From Candidatus Pacearchaeota archaeon (GTDB lineage: Archaea; Nanobdellota; Nanobdellia; Pacearchaeales; GW2011-AR1), in assembly GCA_014728565.1 (NCBI GenBank), contig WJLK01000115.1:1-9305 (forward strand): DNA of 9,305 nucleotides, written 5' to 3'. The translations under genes and the position numbers were made by a program. The notes beneath the pieces are model-generated. The model was not told the origin of the DNA, ran no database searches, and was given only the letters and a program-made list of their open reading frames with translations. This document shows, in pieces, positions 3,994-9,305 of the stretch (positions are counted from its first letter, which is position 1; every line of letters begins with the position of its first letter).

Positions 3994-6180
3994 ATGACAA
4001 CCGAAAAGCAAATTCAAACTCAACAATTCCCCAGGCAATCCCTTCGTTTTCAGCAAGAAGTAGTTAAACCCAGACAACTGACTGGAGAAATAAGACAGAA
4101 AAAAGCAAAGTTTGAAAAACAAAAAAAAGAAGTTTTATCTAAGATAAAAGCAGAGCAAAAAAGAATAGAATTAAAAAAAGTAGAAGAACAAAAACCCAAA
4201 GTTTCTCAAAAAGTTTATTATGAAGTAAAAGGAAGAAGATATACTCCAGGAGAAGTTAAACAAGTTAAAAGATTAATTTTCTCTGGGAAAGCCTGGGTTG
4301 TTGGGAGAGATCCTCATCTTAGACCTTTAGCTAATTATCTGATTGAACACGGTTACAAAGAACCCAAACCTAAAGCCAAAGAATTACCTCCTCCTGTCAT
4401 AGTGAAAGGAAAGGGTTATTCTATTGCTCCTAGTTTAATTGAAAAGCAATTTCCTGAATATCAATTTACCTCAACAGCAGAAGGCATTATTGGAGAAAAG
4501 ATTATTGAAGAAAAAAAGCCTGAAATACAAGAAGTTAAAAAGGTTGAGGCTGAGGAAAAAAGTTTTATTTCAAAAGCTACTGAAAAATACAAAAAAGCCG
4601 AAGAAACTATCAGTGAAAAAATACCTTTTAAAGAACAATATAAAAAAACAGCAAAGGTTATTACAGAAACAGCTCCTTATCCTCCTAGTGTTTTTGGTAT
4701 AGGTTCTTTTGGAATTAAATCTAGAGGAGCTGAACAGTTCCATAGAGGTGTAAGTTATGGAATAATAACAGCACCTGTTGAAAAACCTTTAACAACAGGA
4801 GTTATGTATGGAGTTGGATTAATAACAGCTCCTTCTTTACAATTAGGCGGTAAAATTCTTAAACCTGTGACTAAATTATTTCCAAAAACTGCAAAAGTTA
4901 CAGGAAAAGCTATAAGTTATGGATTACCAACTTTATATGGAACTTCTGCTGCTTACAGAATTGGAACTCAACCAACAATGAAAAAAGCAGGAGAGAAAAC
5001 AGGAGAAATAATTTCCACTGAGCTACTGCCTTTAGGTATGGGAGGATATACCTCTGCAAAATATTATCCTAAAATTGAGAGTTATTTTAGAACAAGAGGA
5101 AGAACTGAAATATTTCAAGAAAAAATTATTCCAGAAGATGTTTTAACAGGAGAAAAACACTTTCCAGAAGCTCCACCAAGAGAACATTTAAAATTATTCT
5201 TAAAAAAATCTCAGAGAGTTCCTGGTTATGAAGAACCTATGATGTTCCATTCAACAGGCGATGTATTCTGGAAATCTAAGTTTAAAGTTGTAGAATCAAA
5301 AAGTGAGTTTCCGGGATTATATGGAAGTTATGGAGTAAGTCCACACTTTTTAAGAATAACTAAAGAACCAAAAATAAGTTTTTATAGCGAAAGGATTTTA
5401 GAACCTTACGGAAAACCAGGAACTATTGGAATTATTCCTAAAAAGTTCGTAAAAGGAAAAATAGCAAGACCTGGAGAGGCCTTTGTTCCAGGAATAAAGA
5501 CAGAGGTAGAGGCTGTTCTTCCACCCTCAACTAAAGTAGAGATTACAGGAAAGAAATATTTTTTCCGTTGGGGTGGACAGAGAATTCCTTTAGATATAGG
5601 AAGAACAACTTTTGATAGGGGTAAAGGAATTAAAATAAAAAATGTTTTAGGATCTTACAGAACTCCTAGTTCTTACCCTATAACAACACCAGCAAGTTAT
5701 TTTGGAAGCAGTTTGATAGAATTAAGTTCTTTAGGAAAGCCAAGTTATAAAAGTTGGTTGCGTGGTGTATCATCTGAAATTCCAATAACTAAACTCAGCA
5801 AGCCCAGTAAACTTTCTAGCAAACCATCCAGTAAGCCTAGAATTACTAGAACTAGCAAATTAAAATATAAACCTTCAGGATTCTCTTCTTATTATCCTCC
5901 AAGTTATCTAAAATCTTCTAGCAAACCCCCTAAAACTCCTACTCTAAGACCACCATTCTATGTTCCTCCTAAAAAACCACCTAGAAAACCTCCAAAAATT
6001 AAGATGAGATTTGAATTCAAAAAAGACAAAAAAAAGAAAAAGAAGAGAAAACTATTCCAACCAACAAGATATACTCCAAGTTTTACAGCCAGAGTTTTTG
6101 GATTTAAAGCTAGAAGAAAACCTAAAGAAATAAAAAAAGGATTAGGTTATACTCCTAAAATAAGACCTATTTTGAGATAA
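3994..6180 (+). CDS. Large basic protein with possible ADP-ribosyltransferase-like domain, putative virion protein
   Basis: The start at 3994 is chosen because a promoter element lies 23 bases upstream and there is no SD. The frame extends open to 3811, but that part overlaps the divergent promoter and gene. The product has 728 residues. Residues 1-70 are a basic Lys/Gln/Glu coiled coil. Residues 72-125 form a compact unit (KVYYEVKGRRYTPGEVKQ...). A Pro/Glu/Lys linker follows. Residues 228-360 are Gly-rich and weakly hydrophobic. Residues 415-535 are compact: FHST (418-421), YGSYGVSPHF (443-452), then TEVEAVLPPSTKVEI (503-517), which resembles the ExE motif of ADP-ribosyltransferases. The last 130 residues are Ser/Pro/Lys repeats with a poly-Lys run (676-684), likely disordered and nucleic-acid-binding. 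Size and composition suit a virion or scaffold protein carrying an enzyme domain. Function unproven. Confidence 0.72.
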   Translation: MTTEKQIQTQQFPRQSLRFQQEVVKPRQLTGEIRQKKAKFEKQKKEVLSKIKAEQKRIELKKVEEQKPKVSQKVYYEVKGRRYTPGEVKQVKRLIFSGKAWVVGRDPHLRPLANYLIEHGYKEPKPKAKELPPPVIVKGKGYSIAPSLIEKQFPEYQFTSTAEGIIGEKIIEEKKPEIQEVKKVEAEEKSFISKATEKYKKAEETISEKIPFKEQYKKTAKVITETAPYPPSVFGIGSFGIKSRGAEQFHRGVSYGIITAPVEKPLTTGVMYGVGLITAPSLQLGGKILKPVTKLFPKTAKVTGKAISYGLPTLYGTSAAYRIGTQPTMKKAGEKTGEIISTELLPLGMGGYTSAKYYPKIESYFRTRGRTEIFQEKIIPEDVLTGEKHFPEAPPREHLKLFLKKSQRVPGYEEPMMFHSTGDVFWKSKFKVVESKSEFPGLYGSYGVSPHFLRITKEPKISFYSERILEPYGKPGTIGIIPKKFVKGKIARPGEAFVPGIKTEVEAVLPPSTKVEITGKKYFFRWGGQRIPLDIGRTTFDRGKGIKIKNVLGSYRTPSSYPITTPASYFGSSLIELSSLGKPSYKSWLRGVSSEIPITKLSKPSKLSSKPSSKPRITRTSKLKYKPSGFSSYYPPSYLKSSSKPPKTPTLRPPFYVPPKKPPRKPPKIKMRFEFKKDKKKKKKRKLFQPTRYTPSFTARVFGFKARRKPKEIKKGLGYTPKIRPILR

Positions 6181-6185
6181 ATTCT

Positions 6186-6203
6186 ATTGTTAGTTTTTAT
6201 ATA
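6186..6203 (+). promoter_or_regulatory. Promoter of the 6225-7628 operon (shared 18-base element)
   Basis: ATTGTTAGTTTTTATATA is identical to the minus-strand element at 3954-3937 and stands at the same 21-base distance from the ATG. This decides the start at 6225 over the in-frame TTG at 6219. Confidence 0.75.
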
Positions 6204-6224
6204 TAATTTAAAAGATATTTGTTT

Positions 6225-6785
6225 ATGGAAGATCCTTATGGTTATATGCCTGAACCTCAACCTCCTACAGATGACAGACAAATTTATGCATTACAGGCAC
6301 AAGAAGAAAGAGTAAAAACTTTTATTGAGCATATCTCACCTGAAAATCAATTAGCAGATTTACAGATGAGAATTAAAGGATATATAAAAGATCCTTTGAC
6401 AAAATCATGGAAAAAAGTTAATGAAAATGCACCAGAACCTCATCCGATGCTTGTTGCAAGGTATATTTCTTTTCTTTCTTCAATAATGAATCAAAATACA
6501 ACTTTCTCAACTCTTTCTCCTGGAGAAATTAATGGGATAATGAAAATTATAATCGAATGGCTTACTGATGATTTAGATAGTAATGCTGAAGAATATACTC
6601 TTAAGAATGATTATTCAGAAAGAACAAGGATAGGTCAATTATTGTTAAATAATACTTTTATGGCATTAAAAAGAGCTCAGAATGGAATGGAATCAAGAAG
6701 AATTTTTAAAGCATTAAATGTAAGTGAAAGTCTTTCTCAACAACCCCAACAGGCAAAATGGGATTTCTTAAAATTTTGGAAGTAA
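6225..6785 (+). CDS. Unrecognised helical 186-residue protein
   Basis: The ATG at 6225 is set by the promoter element 21 bases upstream, and no SD is present. An upstream TTG at 6219 would add two residues but is less likely. The N terminus is Pro/Tyr-rich (MEDPYGYMPEPQPP). From residue 18 onward the protein is almost entirely helical with several amphipathic stretches (IYALQAQEERVKTFIEHI, HPMLVARYISFLSSIMN, EINGIMKIIIEWLTDDL, IGQLLLNNTFMALKRAQN). It ends in an aromatic tail (WDFLKFWK). There is no TM segment, zinc site or enzyme motif. It heads a three-gene operon with a zinc-knuckle protein and a two-TM protein, and a role as virion-internal or assembly protein fits the context, but the family is not recognised. 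Confidence 0.75.
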   Translation: MEDPYGYMPEPQPPTDDRQIYALQAQEERVKTFIEHISPENQLADLQMRIKGYIKDPLTKSWKKVNENAPEPHPMLVARYISFLSSIMNQNTTFSTLSPGEINGIMKIIIEWLTDDLDSNAEEYTLKNDYSERTRIGQLLLNNTFMALKRAQNGMESRRIFKALNVSESLSQQPQQAKWDFLKFWK

Positions 6786-6786
6786 A

Positions 6787-7008
6787 ATGAAAGAAAGTAA
6801 AATAAAAACCTGTGTGAAATGCAAATTAGGAATAAATATTGATGATGAAAATTTCATTGAACTAAAAGAATTTAATTCTGGAAAATTGTATAAAACACTT
6901 TTCTGGCATAAAAATTGTTATAGAGAATATATAAGTTTAACACAAAATCTTAAGGAAATGACAAATGAAATACAATCAATGATGCAAGGTTTGGAGGTAG
7001 TTTCATAA
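6787..7008 (+). CDS. Small zinc-knuckle protein
   Basis: The 73-residue product has C9-x2-C12 (CVKC) and H41-x2-C44 (HKNC), a CCHC set spaced about 28 residues apart, as in half-LIM or treble-clef type zinc sites common in small viral proteins. Between them are short strands (NFIELKEF, GKLYKTLFW). The C-terminal third is a helix (LTQNLKEMTNEIQSMMQGLE) suited to dimerisation. The gene starts one base after the preceding stop and its own stop overlaps the next ATG as TAATG. The site before it is at best a weak SD (GGAAG). Zinc binding is inferred from the four ligands. The partner, whether nucleic acid or protein, is not known. Confidence 0.7.
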   Translation: MKESKIKTCVKCKLGINIDDENFIELKEFNSGKLYKTLFWHKNCYREYISLTQNLKEMTNEIQSMMQGLEVVS

Positions 7009-7628
7009 TGCCAGATTTCGGAGGACGTTTAACTGAAATTTTTGGAGGAGTTGGAGGTGCTGGTGGTTTTTATGGTATTGCAAAATTAATATTCTGGGTA
7101 TTTATTTTATTGGGTGTATTTGGGCTTTGTGGATTATTTTTATGGTATTTATTAAAGAAAAAAAGATCATGGAATCTAAAAGCAGAAATTAAAATTCCAA
7201 GAAGTGATGGGAGATTATTGACTGCTGAATGGGGGAAAGGGGCATATGATACTAAAAGGGGAGTTGTCTGGATAAAAAGAAGAAGAAAATCACCTGTTCC
7301 AATGAAACCATTTAATATTGAAAAATATATCCAAGGTCAAGATTCTATCATAACAGTTCAGCAAGTCAGTCCTGATCATTATATCCCTCTGCTTTATGAA
7401 TCTTTTACTGAAATGGAGGATGATAAAACAGGAGAGACTGCAAGTTTTGCAAAAATAAAATCAGATTTTTCAGAAAGTAAATCATGGAAGAACCAGTTTG
7501 AAAGAGAATCAAAAGGAGCTTATACTGTCCTAAGCTTATTGAAGGAATATGCACCTTATATTGGAGTTGGAATAATTCTTTTTATGAATTTTGTAGGTTT
7601 TGCAATACTTTATACTAAGATAGCTTAA
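7008..7628 (+). CDS. Two-TM membrane protein with soluble middle domain
   Basis: Translation starts at an ATG overlapping the previous stop, with GGAGGT at 6993-6998 as SD. The 206 residues begin with a Gly-rich amphipathic stretch (FGGRLTEIFGGVGGAGG), then TM1 at about 22-49 followed by KKKR. A soluble domain spans about 53-180, containing a beta-rich part (LKAEIKIPRSDGRLLTAEW, RGVVWIKRRRK) and an acidic helical part. TM2 at about 182-203 lies close to the C terminus. By the positive-inside rule the basic middle domain should face the cytoplasm or the virion interior. I do not recognise the family. Together with the 6225 and 6787 genes it forms one operon, and a membrane-embedded virion or secretion component fits the setting. 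Confidence 0.75.
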   Translation: MPDFGGRLTEIFGGVGGAGGFYGIAKLIFWVFILLGVFGLCGLFLWYLLKKKRSWNLKAEIKIPRSDGRLLTAEWGKGAYDTKRGVVWIKRRRKSPVPMKPFNIEKYIQGQDSIITVQQVSPDHYIPLLYESFTEMEDDKTGETASFAKIKSDFSESKSWKNQFERESKGAYTVLSLLKEYAPYIGVGIILFMNFVGFAILYTKIA

Positions 7629-7643
7629 ACTTAGTTTATTTAA
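7628..7643 (+). promoter_or_regulatory. Promoter of the LamG surface protein gene (shared 16-base element)
   Basis: AACTTAGTTTATTTAA is an exact copy of 3955-3970 and ends 22 bases before the ATG at 7666. It starts at the final base of the preceding stop codon. No SD is seen between it and the ATG, fitting a leaderless message. Confidence 0.7.
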
Positions 7644-7665
7644 GAGTTAGATTTTTAATATACTT

Positions 7666-9305
7666 ATGAATGAAAAATGGACTTTTATTATAATAATTGT
7701 ATTTATTGGAATAATAATTGGAGGTGCAATTGCTTATTTTATATTACCAAAATCATCATTAAATATATTTAAAATGCAACAACAATTAAGTTATGGATTA
7801 GTAGACCCCTGGATTGTAAAAGACAATACAGTTTATATAAATGATTCAAAAGCATATATCTCTGCAACACCACATACACTTAATAAAAACAATACTATCT
7901 GCATGGATTTTCCTAACTGTAATTTAAAAAGAGGAGAAGTTGATTTTATAATTAAAAGTAAGGTTTATACAGGTGATGTGGATGTGGTCATTGGAGTTAA
8001 TACAACACAATTTAAATTAAAAGATGCAAAATATTATAATCCACATAATAAAACCTATTCTTATACCTGTCCTACTGAATTCTTTAATTACACATCAGAT
8101 TATTTTTGGTGTTATGAAAACAGAACTTACATAGAAAATATAACTGAAGAAAATAAAAGTAAGTTATTTTTAATAAAAAAAGGACATTATGAATGGGGAA
8201 ATGTAGCAACTAAAACAGCTTACTGGAATGTAACTGAAGATTGGAAGGATGTTCCAGGAAAAGTTCATTCAATTAATTACAATTATGGGGGAATGAACAA
8301 ATGGTTTTACAAAAAGAATCTTCCAATAGTTTCTGGGAAAACTTATAATCTTAGAGCAGAGTTTGAAGTTAATTTAAATGAAATAGATGATAAATACTGG
8401 TTTGCTATAAAACCATCTTCAGAAACATTACAAGAGGCTATAGATAATAATCATCTCTATGCACTTGACCCATGGATTAATTCTTCAGGTGATGACCAGA
8501 ACATGGATTATTTGGATGATGACTTAATAGCTTACTGGAAGTTTGATGACGAAAGTGGAAGTGTAGCAAAAGCAGAAGTAAATGAAAGTTATAATATAAC
8601 AGGGATAGGGAGTGGAACATGGAATAAAACTGATGGTGTTGTTGGGGGTTCTTATACACCAAGCAGTGAACAACCTGAACCTGGAATAGATTTTAAAAAC
8701 CATGACTTTTGGGATGGAGATAAATTAACAATAAACATCTGGATAAATCAAACAGCATCAGCTAGTGGTATTGCTATGTTTTCAAGAGGTTCTACATCTA
8801 CAGATGGGGATTTTGACTTGGCTCTTTATGATACTGCTGAAATAACATGGAATGCAAAGGATAGTGCAAATCAAAGAAAAGAAGTAGTAGTAAATCAACA
8901 AACAAATGGAAAGTGGCAGATGATTACATGTTTATTAAACAGTACAGATATTTGTCTGTATCATAATGGGACTTATATTGGATGCACTGGTTTTTCAGGA
9001 ACATTTGACTTTGATTCAAGTACAGAACATTTTGAGTTCTGGACAAGAGACAGTTCTGGTTCTTATTACTGGGACAAGCCATTTGATGAAGCAGGTATCT
9101 GGAACAGGACATTAAATTCCTCTGAAATACTGGATTTGTATGAAAAAAGAGCAACTTATAATGAAACAGGAGCTCCAGCTGATGATGAATACCCAGTTTT
9201 TAGTTCTTATTATGATGATAATGCAAGTTTGGTTGATAGTGGGGATGGACATTTTAATGTAACTGTTACTTCAACAAATGGAACTGTTTATTTGGAAATT
9301 GATGA
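7666..9305 (+). CDS. Membrane-anchored LamG-domain surface protein (partial, 3' end cut by the window)
   Basis: The frame is open from ATG 7666 to the end of the window, giving 546 residues without a stop. Residues 6-28 (FIIIIVFIGIIIGGAIAYFI, flanked by KW and PK) form one TM helix acting as signal anchor, so the bulk lies outside the cell or on the virion surface. Residues about 47-268 are a beta-rich region bracketed by two DPWI motifs (47-50 and 268-271). Residues about 287-485 are a LamG/concanavalin-like jelly roll, with the typical opening AYWKFDDESG, the middle NGKWQMITC...YHNGTYIG and the closing FDEAGIWNRTLNSSEILDLY. A further Ig-like stretch starts near 509. At least 15 N-x-S/T sequons are present. 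A role in adhesion, glycan binding or receptor recognition is likely. The target is unknown. Confidence 0.85.
   Translation, partial: MNEKWTFIIIIVFIGIIIGGAIAYFILPKSSLNIFKMQQQLSYGLVDPWIVKDNTVYINDSKAYISATPHTLNKNNTICMDFPNCNLKRGEVDFIIKSKVYTGDVDVVIGVNTTQFKLKDAKYYNPHNKTYSYTCPTEFFNYTSDYFWCYENRTYIENITEENKSKLFLIKKGHYEWGNVATKTAYWNVTEDWKDVPGKVHSINYNYGGMNKWFYKKNLPIVSGKTYNLRAEFEVNLNEIDDKYWFAIKPSSETLQEAIDNNHLYALDPWINSSGDDQNMDYLDDDLIAYWKFDDESGSVAKAEVNESYNITGIGSGTWNKTDGVVGGSYTPSSEQPEPGIDFKNHDFWDGDKLTINIWINQTASASGIAMFSRGSTSTDGDFDLALYDTAEITWNAKDSANQRKEVVVNQQTNGKWQMITCLLNSTDICLYHNGTYIGCTGFSGTFDFDSSTEHFEFWTRDSSGSYYWDKPFDEAGIWNRTLNSSEILDLYEKRATYNETGAPADDEYPVFSSYYDDNASLVDSGDGHFNVTVTSTNGTVYLEID

Noticed and set aside
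4439..4702. Lys/Leu-rich plus-strand frame of 87 codons
   Set aside because: Out-of-frame reading of A-rich codons within the 728-residue gene.
8477..9154. Two minus-strand frames (61 and 76 codons)
   Set aside because: Antisense to the continuous LamG gene, His/Ser/Leu-rich low-complexity text, no start signals.

Overview
The window looks like part of an AT-rich archaeal mobile element, most plausibly a provirus or virus of a small-genome (DPANN-like) archaeon. This rests on three observations. TATA-like boxes sit 22-30 nt upstream of ATGs that lack a Shine-Dalgarno (SD) site, the pattern of leaderless archaeal transcripts, while downstream genes in the same operons carry GGAGG sites. The surface protein combines a membrane anchor, a LamG-type fold and many N-glycosylation sequons, a style common in DPANN archaea. 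A minimal tyrosine recombinase sits next to small membrane proteins, a winged helix protein and a P-loop ATPase. The host assignment is inference. No tRNA, rRNA, CRISPR array or housekeeping gene was seen.

Layout. 1-1016: the end of an unknown gene, then a chain of back-to-back hairpins (127-281), one unrecognised 130-residue protein (325-717), and a second, denser chain of hairpins (775-940). 1017-1541: tyrosine recombinase with a complete catalytic set but no N-terminal core-binding domain, followed by a 15-bp inverted repeat. 1624-2504: a plus-strand mini-operon of a two-TM protein, an acidic coiled-coil protein, a second very small two-TM protein (too short for usual gene calling) and a winged helix DNA-binding protein. 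2618-3915: a minus-strand pair, a helical protein and an ATPase with a C-terminal HTH. 3916-3993: a symmetric divergent promoter. 3994-9305: plus-strand block of a 728-residue basic protein with a possible ADP-ribosyltransferase-like domain, a three-gene operon (helical protein, zinc-knuckle protein, two-TM protein), and a large membrane-anchored LamG protein running off the window.

How it may work together (inference): the recombinase integrates or excises the element and the winged helix protein is a candidate regulator. The ATPase could drive DNA packaging or virion extrusion. The block from 3994 onward reads like a structural and host-recognition module. Four promoters in that block share near-identical elements at fixed distance from the start codon, so the ATPase operon and the putative structural genes are probably switched on together. 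The strongest points are this promoter set, the two hairpin chains bracketing one gene beside the recombinase, and the ART-like motifs in the large protein.
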